From the IMG/VR virus record IMGVR_UViG_3300032163_000050, positions 1-38,482 of that record: a DNA stretch of 38,482 nucleotides; one strand, written 5' to 3'. The translations under genes were made by a program, and so were the position numbers. This document shows, one piece after another, positions 1-5,518 of the stretch (position 1 is the first letter of the stretch; the number at the start of each line of letters is the position of its first letter). Source of the stretch: a virus. The notes beneath the pieces are model-generated. The model saw only the letters and a program-made list of their open reading frames with translations, did not search any database and was not told the origin of the DNA.

Positions 1-191
1 TTTAATCTTTCCGCGAGAGCATTAACTAGCGCTTCCGGTTGTTCAGCTTCTACTGTCCACGGGATAGCGATCAAGTCAAAATCGCTTATTATGCTTCCAT
101 GCACACAAAGCGCATATCCTCTACAATGTGCCAATTCCGATAGTGCTGGGTATAGCGCAACGTAAGCAGGTGCGAATGTAGTTGTTCTCAT
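1..191 (-). CDS. Small phage-type protein, 3' end outside window (putative cassette gene)
   Basis: Begins with ATG at 191 on the minus strand, preceded by a GGAGAT ribosome site, and stays open to the window edge (63 codons visible). The visible protein starts MRTTTFAPAYVALYPALSEL and contains HGSIISDFDLIAIPW. It reminds me of small uncharacterised phage proteins with an HGS...D(F/L)DL core. The GS...DFD pattern is loosely like a nucleotidyltransferase active site, but the spacing is shorter than usual, so I assign no function. The gene begins just after the R'' box of the attC at 218-276, so it probably sits in a third gene cassette that starts at 223 and continues beyond the window. Confidence 0.65.
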   Translation of the reverse strand, partial: MRTTTFAPAYVALYPALSELAHCRGYALCVHGSIISDFDLIAIPWTVEAEQPEALVNALAERL

Positions 192-217
192 TCTTTCTAT
201 CTCCGATTAAAGTAGGG

Positions 218-276
218 GTCGAACCCAGCATTCAAGCGGGACGCGCTAAAGCGCGCCCCTTAATTTTACGTTGTGC
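218..276 (-). repeat. attC-like recombination site, left locus, site 2
   Basis: Read on the minus strand, R' is GCACAAC (270-276) and R'' is GTTCGAC (218-224). L' is ATTAAG and L'' is CTTGAAT, which pair if one G bulges out, the classic extrahelical base of integron attC sites. A GGGGCGCGCTTTAGCGCGTCC hairpin-type centre lies between them (21 nt including loop). R' is the exact complement of GTTGTGC at 482-488, the 5' start of the same cassette, as expected for a real cassette. Hairpin and boxes are seen directly; recombination activity is inferred. Confidence 0.85.
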
Positions 277-487
277 GTCATACTAAAAATTAGTGACCCC
301 GTATCTTTCGCAAGTTCTGCGAACCGGGGGGGGGTCGTTCCCTCCTGCGCTCTGTATTGAGGTTCCTTGCGACACACGCCAGTTCGAGTCGCTCATTCAC
401 GTACCGTTAATCCGGTTCCAGGCCTCTCTGTCCACAAGACTTATCCTGCTTGAGTTCAGGCGTTACATTGCAAAGTTAGACGCACAA
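224..487 (-). mobile_element. Integron-like gene cassette L2 (264 bp)
   Basis: Bounded by two G|TT crossover points on the minus strand: it starts with TTGTGC at 487 and ends at the G of GTTCGAC at 224. Its terminal attC (218-276) has R' GCACAAC, perfectly complementary to its own start GTTGTGC, so the circularised form would carry a self-consistent attC. It follows cassette L1 directly. Its only candidate gene is a 37-codon frame (283-396), so it may be a nearly empty cassette, an RNA cassette or a decayed one. A run of nine G on the plus strand lies at 326-334. Confidence 0.8.
283..396 (-). CDS. Tiny hypothetical ORF in cassette L2 (37 aa)
   Basis: An ATG-to-TAG frame on the minus strand, 37 residues, starting MSDSNWRVSQGTSIQ and ending RYGVTNF, placed just before the attC at 218-276 as cassette genes usually are. 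An in-frame TGA directly precedes the ATG, and I see no convincing Shine-Dalgarno sequence. The frame crosses a nine-base homopolymer that encodes Pro-Pro-Pro, so a single base error would change its C terminus. No family is recognised. It is listed because it is the only credible reading frame in this cassette. Confidence 0.3.
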   Translation of the reverse strand: MSDSNWRVSQGTSIQSAGGNDPPPVRRTCERYGVTNF

Positions 488-545
488 CCCTGCATTGGAG
501 CGGGACAGCCCAGAAGCGGGCTGCCCCTCAATTTGAACGTTAGGC
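482..545 (-). repeat. attC-like recombination site, left locus, site 1
   Basis: On the minus strand R' is GCCTAAC (539-545) and R'' is GTTGTGC (482-488). L' ATTGAG pairs with L'' CTCCAAT if one base is extrahelical (C here, where the other sites have G). The centre holds CAGCCC...GGGCTG as a hairpin. R' perfectly complements GTTAGGC at 744-750, the start of the cassette that this site terminates. The stop codon of the 61-residue gene (540-542) lies inside R', as is common for integron cassette genes. Confidence 0.87.
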
Positions 546-749
546 ATTTGGGTATTTTACATAAAAAGCAACTCTTCCTATCTCGTCGCATTCTTCAACA
601 AATGACCATACCTCGTCTGCAAACTTTTCCTTGCCGTAAAGATCATCTCCATATTTCAATGTTTCAAAATCCCATCGCTTATCAATGGCTCTTTTTGCAA
701 TCCGTATCATTTCTTGCTGTTCCATATTCCCTCCAGTTAAAATGCCTAA
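488..749 (-). mobile_element. Integron-like gene cassette L1 (262 bp, one gene)
   Basis: Runs on the minus strand from TTAGGC at 749 to the G of GTTGTGC at 488. It contains one gene (540-725) with its own ribosome site and a terminal attC (482-545). Its R' box GCCTAAC and its 5' start GTTAGGC are perfect complements, the signature of a genuine cassette. It directly follows the 66-residue gene that ends the recombination operon, so it would be transcribed from the phage leftward promoter and needs no promoter of its own. Confidence 0.87.
540..725 (-). CDS. Cassette L1 gene, 61-aa acidic hypothetical protein
   Basis: ATG at 725 is preceded by GGAGGG at good spacing. The 61-residue product begins MEQQEMIRIAKRAIDKRW and ends in GRVAFYVKYPNA. 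It is mostly helical, charged and rather acidic in the middle (FVEECDEIG), with no signal or membrane segment. Family unknown. The gene fills its cassette and its TAA stop is part of the attC R' box. Its size and plain composition suit a small regulator or an anti-defence factor, but nothing in the sequence decides this. Confidence 0.7.
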   Translation of the reverse strand: MEQQEMIRIAKRAIDKRWDFETLKYGDDLYGKEKFADEVWSFVEECDEIGRVAFYVKYPNA

Positions 750-762
750 CTACACGTTAGAG
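744..762 (-). repeat. Collapsed attC remnant or cassette insertion junction
   Basis: On the minus strand the stretch reads CTCTAAC (an R'-like box at 756-762), GTGTA, then GTTAGGC (744-750). Its first 12 bases, TAACGTGTAGTT, match the beginning of the intact attC at 13623, where the L' box and hairpin follow. The likely explanation is an attC that lost its centre by deletion between two short AGTT/GTT repeats. A cassette inserted at a non-attC G|TT site is the alternative. Confidence 0.5.
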
Positions 763-957
763 CGCTTGCTCACTCATCTGTCGAAGCGCCTCGGCCTTTT
801 CCGCTTCTGTTGCAAAAATCATCGGCACTATAGAGCCGAGATACTGTCCATATCCTCCTATGCCGGGGCCGTCTTTAACAATTTCGCGCAGGTAACTTAT
901 GTATGTTTCTTGCTCATTTTTATCGAGCGCTTGTAATACTTTATCAATCGTGCTCAT
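757..957 (-). CDS. Hypothetical 66-aa protein at the end of the recombination operon
   Basis: Starts at ATG 957, preceded by GGAG, only 2 bases after the stop of the exonuclease gene, so translation is probably coupled. The 66-residue protein begins MSTIDKVLQALDKNEQE and is helical, with a Gly-rich turn (GPGIGGYGQYLG) in the middle and an acidic tail. Family not recognised. An upstream in-frame start inside the exonuclease gene is possible but lacks a ribosome site. The stop codon overlaps the attC-remnant R'-like box at 756-762, which suggests that this gene too once preceded a full attC. Confidence 0.65.
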   Translation of the reverse strand: MSTIDKVLQALDKNEQETYISYLREIVKDGPGIGGYGQYLGSIVPMIFATEAEKAEALRQMSEQAL

Positions 958-959
958 TG

Positions 960-2600
960 TCAATCTCCGTTGTAAAATCCGCCCAACCCGGCGGTCAAGA
1001 GGGACTCCGCAAATACCTCGCGCATGCACTGCTCTGCTGCCGAGTAGGTCATGTTGAATTCCTTTGCCACGGCCTCGATCATCTGGATGCGGGTCGGGCG
1101 CGGCATTCCTGGAAGTGGCTCAAGTTGTGGCGTCACAGGTTCAGATTGCGTCACATGCGTGGCTGCTTCATCCTTGCGTTTTTGCTCTGCAATTACAGCT
1201 GCTTCAGCCAGTGCCGTTGCTCGTGCTTGCTGTTCAGCTGCAGCCTGTACTTTAGCAATTGCTTTTGCCTCTTCTTCAGCCTGGATGCGCGCGCGCTCTG
1301 CTTCAAGTCGCGTAGCTTCATCTGCCTTGTGCTTGTCAATGCGAGAGGCGATCAGCAGGGTAAAATCGTCCAGCGGCTTGATGATTATCTGCTGAAGATC
1401 AGGGAACAGGAACGACATGCCAGCGGCGTTATCTTTGCACCATGCCAGCTTTGCACGGATGTCTTTTGCCATGTTATCAGCGGCAAATTTTCCGTCACGC
1501 AGCACGGTATCTATAGCCTCTTGCATAGCGCTGAGTTTCTTTAGTCCCTTAATTGCTCCGGCAAAGTCAGGGCGAGTAATATTCAATTGGATAGGGCGAG
1601 TTTCTGATTCAAGACTTTCAACGTGAGCGCTAAAATCAATTCCTGCCTTGCTGATAATAGCCAGCTTCCTCGATTCTTTTTCAGACTTCACCAGCTTATC
1701 CAGCATCAGCCGCTTTGTAGCAAGCTGCGCTTTGATGTAGTCGATTGTCTTGATTGCCTCGTCAATGGTGGTTGTTTGCGCAAGGATGGCTTTTTTGGTG
1801 CCTTCCAGATCATCCTCGGCGGTCTTGCAAAACTTCACATTGGCTTCTGCATTGGAAAAATCTTCGTCCGTTACCAGCTCGGTTTTGATGTTGGCAATGA
1901 AAGTTTCAGCGGCCTTCTTGAATTCTGGCAGGTTGCTGGCGGTAATCATGCCTGTTGCTTGAATAGATACAGCAGGCAGACCCATGATTGCATCAGCCAC
2001 TGGCTTTTCTGTCACTTCTGGCGGCGTGTAGTTTTCCAAGTCCTTTGAGAACTGCACCCAACCATGCACGATACGGTCACGCATGGCCTGATCAGATTCA
2101 TACCAGATGTGAATTTCTTCAACCAGTTCATCGTTCGCGTCAAATTTTGAGGCCATGAACAGGCACTTAGTCGCGCCTGAAATCATAATCTGCTGTTCCA
2201 TTTGCGCGCAGTATTGCTCTGGTATCTGTCCGGCAGCAAAGGCTGCACGCAACGTGTCATTGAGCGACTTATGCTCAAAACAGATTGATTCATCCATGGT
2301 CAGGCCGTCAAACGATGCACTTAACTTTCCTTCAGATGCGGTGACTGGATACAACTCTTCACCGATGATCTTTTCAGCCAATGGGCGTGCAAGCGCCTCG
2401 AAGCGGTGGCCGTCAGCAAAGCGGCGCTCTGTGGCCGCATCGAATTCCTGGCTAATGCCGGTCGCCATTTCCTGCAATAGCTGGCTGCGTGTTTTGTACT
2501 GTGATACTCCAAGCATGGCCGGCGCATCGCTGGCATTGAAGTGATTGCTTCGGTGGTTGTGCCAAGCTGCTGAGCCCTGCTGTAAATTATGTTTTTGCAT
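960..2600 (-). CDS. YqaJ-type viral recombinase 5'-3' exonuclease
   Basis: A phage alkaline-exonuclease-like protein of 546 residues. It resects double-strand ends to give 3' single strands for RecT. The N-terminal half carries YqaJ signatures: QQGSAAWHNHR and ASDAPAMLG near the start, then SFDGL followed by CFEHKS (metal-binding Asp, Glu and Lys of the restriction-like fold), then QMEQQIMI. The C-terminal half is a long charged helical extension with an Ala/Glu/Arg-rich coiled coil and PQLEPLPGMPRPTR before a final helical segment, longer than a minimal YqaJ protein. ATG 2600 is chosen because GGGGG precedes it and it follows the RecT stop by 10 bases; an upstream in-frame start would overlap recT. 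Confidence 0.9.
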   Translation of the reverse strand: MQKHNLQQGSAAWHNHRSNHFNASDAPAMLGVSQYKTRSQLLQEMATGISQEFDAATERRFADGHRFEALARPLAEKIIGEELYPVTASEGKLSASFDGLTMDESICFEHKSLNDTLRAAFAAGQIPEQYCAQMEQQIMISGATKCLFMASKFDANDELVEEIHIWYESDQAMRDRIVHGWVQFSKDLENYTPPEVTEKPVADAIMGLPAVSIQATGMITASNLPEFKKAAETFIANIKTELVTDEDFSNAEANVKFCKTAEDDLEGTKKAILAQTTTIDEAIKTIDYIKAQLATKRLMLDKLVKSEKESRKLAIISKAGIDFSAHVESLESETRPIQLNITRPDFAGAIKGLKKLSAMQEAIDTVLRDGKFAADNMAKDIRAKLAWCKDNAAGMSFLFPDLQQIIIKPLDDFTLLIASRIDKHKADEATRLEAERARIQAEEEAKAIAKVQAAAEQQARATALAEAAVIAEQKRKDEAATHVTQSEPVTPQLEPLPGMPRPTRIQMIEAVAKEFNMTYSAAEQCMREVFAESLLTAGLGGFYNGD

Positions 2601-2610
2601 GATTACCCCC

Positions 2611-3546
2611 TTATTTTTCTTCGTGGCTATACGAATCAAGTGTCAATTTCTGGCTTTCTGTAAGCTTCGCACCCTTGCTTTCGATCATTGTTATCAGGTC
2701 AGAGACGGTCTGCTTTTTCTCGATGATGACCTTGCGCCAGCCTGCGGCCTTCTTGTCGAAGTCGGCTTGCTCCATCATGGTAATTTCGCCGGTATCTTGA
2801 TCAACCAATTCAGCGTTATTCCCAAACTGGTTGCCAACATCGACCACAATCCCGTTTTCAATGGTCGCGCCACGGCCAGCTTCTGAGGCATGACTAATTG
2901 CAATGGCATTGCTCATTTCGACAGAGCAGGGCATGTATTTCAGAACCTGCAACAAGGGCACCTTGCGACAGTACATTTCCCAGTCGCGGTGGCTGTAGTG
3001 CATCTTGCCGACCTTGTTATATTTGTCGCGGTGCTTCTTTATTTTGCCAACAGTCCACAACTCGATGACTGGCATGGAGGAATCTTTCACCCAGCCGATT
3101 GCATAGGCATGGGTAATGTCTTCCGGTGCATCAAGGTCTGTTTCGTTATGGATAATCAAGTCACGGCGCGCACCATCAGTGAATGTGTACAGCTGGTCTT
3201 TGAATATCACGCCGGTGAATACCGTACCGCGACCGCTGCGCGATACCAGGTCAACCAGTCCCTTCCATCCAGGAACAAAGGTGCATGTCTTGCCGTAGGG
3301 GATTAGATAACCTGCGCCGTTTACGCCCGGCTCAAGTCCAAGCTGTCCAGCGGTCATGATTGATGCCGCTATGGTCATCGGGTCGCACTCTTGCAGCTTC
3401 GGGCTGGTGCTGAATGCGGTCATTGCCAAACGCGCCATGCGGTCAGCGGTGAGGTGCTTCGGTAACGCAAGCGCAAGCTGAGGCTTCACCTTATCCATAA
3501 ATCCGCCGAACGATGCTATTGGGCTTAATGCTGTTCTGTCGTTCAT
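2611..3546 (-). CDS. recT: RecT-family single-strand annealing protein
   Basis: A 311-residue protein that anneals the 3' strands made by the exonuclease encoded just downstream, forming a RecE/RecT-type pair. RecT-family features include the N-terminal PKHLTADRMARLAMTAF, the conserved TIAASIMTAGQLGLEPG core, and YLIPYGKTCTFVPGWKGLVDL in the middle (two adjoining motifs). The C-terminal region carries DWEMYCRKVPLLQVLKY-like helices and an acidic tail. The ATG at 3546 has a strong AAGGAG. The gene lies fifth from the end of the leftward operon, transcribed from the promoter near 5100. Confidence 0.93.
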   Translation of the reverse strand: MNDRTALSPIASFGGFMDKVKPQLALALPKHLTADRMARLAMTAFSTSPKLQECDPMTIAASIMTAGQLGLEPGVNGAGYLIPYGKTCTFVPGWKGLVDLVSRSGRGTVFTGVIFKDQLYTFTDGARRDLIIHNETDLDAPEDITHAYAIGWVKDSSMPVIELWTVGKIKKHRDKYNKVGKMHYSHRDWEMYCRKVPLLQVLKYMPCSVEMSNAIAISHASEAGRGATIENGIVVDVGNQFGNNAELVDQDTGEITMMEQADFDKKAAGWRKVIIEKKQTVSDLITMIESKGAKLTESQKLTLDSYSHEEK

Positions 3547-3557
3547 TGTCCTTCTCC

Positions 3558-3731
3558 TTAAAATTTAGTATTCCGTGCGCAGAACCATGCGGCCTTGCGG
3601 GTGAAACTCTGCCGGCGCAATTGTTTGTACCGGCTGATCAAGATGGGAAGGCAGGCAATACACTTGACTACTGCGCTCACTTTTTCTTTTGCTGCCGACC
3701 ATATCCGGCCTATTAAGTCATCAATTGTCAT
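3558..3731 (-). CDS. Basic hypothetical protein, 57 aa
   Basis: A short gene in the 180 bases between recT and its upstream neighbour. ATG at 3731 overlaps the previous TGA (ATGA). The product begins MTIDDLIGRIWSAAKEKV, has a short hydrophobic, Cys-containing helix (VVKCIACLPILI) and a strongly basic end (SRYKQLRRQSFTRKAAW). This looks like a small membrane-associated or nucleic-acid-binding protein. Family unknown. The perfect overlap with its neighbour, the RecT ribosome site right after it, and its good fit to the gap support it. Confidence 0.6.
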   Translation of the reverse strand: MTIDDLIGRIWSAAKEKVSAVVKCIACLPILISRYKQLRRQSFTRKAAWFCARNTKF

Positions 3732-4000
3732 TTCATGCCTTCCACAAGTTTTATTTCCTTGATGTTGCAGGCAATGTAGGCACTGCCAATTTCAATCTGA
3801 TACCCGTTCAGGCAGGCGGCGAATGCGCTGGCCGCTTGAATCTGACTAGCATATTTCTTGGCCGCGTGGACATCTATCAAACCATCAATCAGGATTGCAG
3901 CAAGGGCAATGACAAGGACAATAATCAGCGGCCTTGTCCTGCGCTCCATTTCTTCGATGCGCTGTTCTTCGTCTATGCGTTTGGCATGGCACCCGATCAT
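3728..4000 (-). CDS. Single-pass membrane protein, 90 aa
   Basis: Start at ATG 4000, which overlaps the TGA of the 35-residue gene (ATGA). Residues about 1-21 are charged and helical (MIGCHAKRIDEEQRIEEMERR), followed by one membrane segment (PLIIVLVIALAAILIDGLID) and a C-terminal part with three cysteines. An N-in orientation is suggested by the charged N terminus. A longer in-frame start at 4114 exists but would bury the 35-residue gene and overlap the previous gene without need. Function unknown; small membrane proteins in PL-type operons often act against the host or against superinfecting phage, which is inference only. Confidence 0.6.
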   Translation of the reverse strand: MIGCHAKRIDEEQRIEEMERRTRPLIIVLVIALAAILIDGLIDVHAAKKYASQIQAASAFAACLNGYQIEIGSAYIACNIKEIKLVEGMK

Positions 4001-4104
4001 GATTGCACCCGTCCAACAATTACGAGGATCAGCGATATGATGGCGTAACATGATGCAGCCAGCAGCGCCAGCGCATCCCACTGGAATTCGTGTATGAATT
4101 TCAT
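3997..4104 (-). CDS. Membrane microprotein, 35 aa
   Basis: A 35-residue frame beginning MKFIHEFQWDALALLAA, with one hydrophobic segment (LALLAASCYAIISLILVIV) and a short basic tail (GRVQS). Both ends are joined to neighbours by ATGA overlaps: its start with the stop of the 115-residue gene, and its stop with the start of the 90-residue membrane protein. This chain of three coupled starts is strong support for such a small gene. The role is unknown; it could pair with the next membrane protein. Confidence 0.6.
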   Translation of the reverse strand: MKFIHEFQWDALALLAASCYAIISLILVIVGRVQS

Positions 4105-4448
4105 GATTGCTCATCCTCGTATTCTTCGGCTTCGTCCTGGGCTTGTTTTCTCAGGCTTGCAGTGACAAGTTTGATAATCAGGGTGCCGACTTCGGTTGCA
4201 TCGTTGTCGCGGATTGCACGGCCAACTGCAACAAGATCAGACTGCGCTAAATTATCCAGCACGTCCCGTGTGTTATACCCAGCACCGCGCTGAAACTCAC
4301 TGCCGCCCGCACGTCCGTTTGGCAAGTCCTGAAGCTTGGCCTTGTAAAGATCATCCGCCATGTTGTCGATACGCAGTGCACGGCCCTCTGCGTGCATATC
4401 CTTTTGCTTGAGTGCGAACATCTGTGATTCGTGAAAGGTTGAAAACAT
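4101..4448 (-). CDS. Hypothetical early protein, 115 aa
   Basis: ATG at 4448 follows an AGGAG site. The protein is soluble, mostly helical and rich in charged residues (MFSTFHESQMFALKQKDMH at the start, an acidic DEAEEYEDEQS tail). The central part (GYNTRDVLDNLAQSDLVAVGRAIRDND) looks like a compact helical domain. No family is recognised. It lies between the small proteins and the recombination genes of the leftward operon. Confidence 0.7.
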   Translation of the reverse strand: MFSTFHESQMFALKQKDMHAEGRALRIDNMADDLYKAKLQDLPNGRAGGSEFQRGAGYNTRDVLDNLAQSDLVAVGRAIRDNDATEVGTLIIKLVTASLRKQAQDEAEEYEDEQS

Positions 4449-4464
4449 CACATATCTCCTTGAG

Positions 4465-4596
4465 TTATTTGATGCGCTTTAACCCGGCGCGGGATGGATA
4501 TTCAGAACACCATGTCTGCCTGTATCGTTCCCTTGCTCTTGGGTTCAGGCTTCGTTTGCGCTTAATCGACTCCACGGGTCGGGCCTTGTCGCGCAA
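4465..4596 (-). CDS. Possible basic small protein, 43 aa
   Basis: The gap between the 67-residue and 115-residue genes contains a frame ending at TAA 4465. From TTG 4596 it encodes a very basic peptide with KRKRSLNPRARERYRQTW and CSEYPSRAGLKRIK. From GTG 4572 it would be shorter. No clear ribosome site precedes either start, so the call rests on the tight fit (10 bases after the previous stop) and the protein-like basic sequence. It could be an RNA- or DNA-binding peptide; this is only a suggestion. Confidence 0.35.
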   Translation of the reverse strand: MRDKARPVESIKRKRSLNPRARERYRQTWCSEYPSRAGLKRIK

Positions 4597-4606
4597 AACT
4601 TGTTAC

Positions 4607-4810
4607 TCAAGCGTGATTAAATTCCGCTTCATTCGCCAGTCTCGATAACCCGTTGTGCGGAACAAACTCGTAGAATTTATCACCCGCAATATTGCGCAAC
4701 AGATACGCATTTGGCTTGTATCGGTCTACATTCTTTTCACGCTCAAGAACAATCAGCGATAAAAATCCAACCTTTACCACTTCACCTAAATTCCAGTTTT
4801 GTGTTTTCAT
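4607..4810 (-). CDS. Hypothetical early protein, 67 aa
   Basis: ATG at 4810 is preceded by AGGAGC. The product begins MKTQNWNLGEVVKVGFLSL and has alternating beta-like stretches (VKVGFLSLIVLE, DKFYEFVPHNG). The pattern suggests a small beta-barrel or host-modulating fold; no family is recognised. It is the first protein gene after the tRNA in the leftward transcript, a position often used for immediate-early proteins. Confidence 0.65.
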   Translation of the reverse strand: MKTQNWNLGEVVKVGFLSLIVLEREKNVDRYKPNAYLLRNIAGDKFYEFVPHNGLSRLANEAEFNHA

Positions 4811-4826
4811 GACCGCTCCTATAATT

Positions 4827-4902
4827 TGGTTGCGAGGGCAGGATTTGAACCTGCAACCTTCTGGTTATGAGCCAGACGAGCTGCCAATTGCTCTACCTCG
4901 CC
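4827..4902 (-). tRNA. tRNA with CAU anticodon (tRNA-Met or Ile2)
   Basis: A full cloverleaf of 76 bases, CCA encoded. Arms on the minus strand: acceptor GGCGAGG/CCTCGCA, D stem GAGC/GCTC with GG in the loop, anticodon stem TCTGG/CCAGA around CTCATAA, and T stem GCAGG/CCTGC around TTCAAAT. Six acceptor pairs are perfect, but position 1 (G) faces position 72 (A), which is unpaired. CAU could decode Met or, if modified to lysidine, AUA Ile. It would be made from the leftward early promoter. Confidence 0.93.
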
Positions 4903-5089
4903 ACATTCTTATTACATTTGAATCCGTACAATTCCTTGCTGCTCAATGCCTGCGCGGTTGCGCTGTGTTACTCACTACTTCCGGGTTTAACAGTTCCGCC
5001 CTATCTCTCGGTACTCGCGCCCCGTCTGTTCATACTCAACATTCGCGCTTTACTGTTTATTTCATCGCTTCGGTGGTTTGTTGCGACTG
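4903..5089 (-). other. Untranslated leader of the leftward early transcript
   Basis: About 190 bases between the predicted leftward start point and the tRNA. I see no gene, only a 13-codon ATG frame on the minus strand encoding MLSMNRRGASTER, without a clear ribosome site. In lambdoid phages this region carries antitermination signals, but I do not recognise a nut-like boxA/boxB here. Confidence 0.4.
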
Positions 5090-5095
5090 GATGCA

Positions 5096-5140
5096 ATTAT
5101 CGCGAAAGCGCTAATTGATGTCAAGCGCTTTCGCGATAAT
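5096..5140 (-). promoter_or_regulatory. Leftward early promoter (PL-like) inside a perfect operator inverted repeat
   Basis: On the minus strand TTGACA (5119-5124) and GATAAT (5096-5101) are 17 bases apart, a near-consensus sigma-70 promoter. It lies in a perfect 17-base inverted repeat, ATTATCGCGAAAGCGCT and its complement (arms 5096-5112 and 5124-5140, spacer 11). The same element in variant form surrounds the rightward promoter at 6429-6470, so the Xre repressor very likely binds both. It drives the tRNA, small early genes, recT, the exonuclease and the left cassettes. Confidence 0.85.
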
Positions 5141-5165
5141 TTTTGTTATAATGCAACCCGAGGGC

Positions 5166-5190
5166 GAAAAAATACCCGCACGGGGCGGGT
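5166..5190 (-). terminator. Rho-independent terminator of the repressor operon
   Basis: On the minus strand ACCCGC, a five-base loop and GCGGGT are followed by A and six T. It lies downstream of the 5253-5498 gene and just before the leftward promoter, separating lysogenic transcription from early lytic transcription. Confidence 0.75.
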
Positions 5191-5209
5191 TTAATTAAAG
5201 AGGTGGAAG

Positions 5210-5410
5210 ATGAATAAAAATCAAATATCAGACGCTGAACTGCATTGGAAGCTTAATTCTTCGCGAGTAATCCAGCGTAAAATTGAATTCGGGCCCGAAC
5301 CTCAACGAGGTATTCTACGTCTGCTCCGCGTGGTGCGGAATTGCAATAGTTTTCAGCTTTGTTTAGGAGGTTGGCTAACACTCTCGGTCTACTGGAGGAC
5401 TCATCAATGA
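5210..5410 (+). CDS. Doubtful plus-strand ORF, 66 aa, antisense to the lysogeny gene
   Basis: An ATG with a good AGAGGTGG ribosome site 59 bases after a TATAAT box (5147-5152) opens a 66-codon frame beginning MNKNQISDAELHWKLNSSR. No good -35 box accompanies the TATAAT. From 5253 on, the frame is the complement of a more convincing minus-strand gene. Either a short regulator or antisense RNA starts here, or the ribosome site is chance. Confidence 0.25.
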   Translation: MNKNQISDAELHWKLNSSRVIQRKIEFGPEPQRGILRLLRVVRNCNSFQLCLGGWLTLSVYWRTHQ

Positions 5411-5498
5411 GCGCAAGAACTAGTATGCGCAAGAGTGTAATTTCTGCCTCATGGGCAGTGAGTTCGCCATTAATGTTGTCGATGTTAAGTTGTTTCAT
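5253..5498 (-). CDS. Hypothetical protein of the immunity operon, 81 aa
   Basis: ATG at 5498 follows CAGGTAAC. The protein begins MKQLNIDNINGELTAHEAE and is helical and soluble, with TLLRILVLALIDES as a buried-type helix and a C-terminal helix (VEYLVEVRARIQFYAG). Family unknown. It is the last gene before the terminator at 5166-5190 and would be co-transcribed with the repressor, so it should be expressed in the lysogen. Confidence 0.6.
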   Translation of the reverse strand: MKQLNIDNINGELTAHEAEITLLRILVLALIDESSSRPRVLANLLNKAENYCNSAPRGADVEYLVEVRARIQFYAGLLAKN

Positions 5499-5518
5499 CA
5501 AGTTACCTGATTAATATT

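Noticed and set aside
430-481. A further attC-like half (GTTAGAC with GCTTGAGTTCAGGCG) on the plus strand inside cassette L2
   Set aside because: No matching R' box GTCTAAC on that strand and no central hairpin; probably chance or decay.
3728-4114. Single 128-residue gene from 4114
   Set aside because: A start at 4000 with ATGA overlap and an intervening 35-codon membrane frame explain the region better.
4692-5114. 140-codon plus-strand frame across the tRNA and leader
   Set aside because: It lies antisense to the tRNA cloverleaf and the leftward promoter; composition shows a tRNA shadow (LRGQDLNLQPSGYEPDELP), a known false-gene signature.
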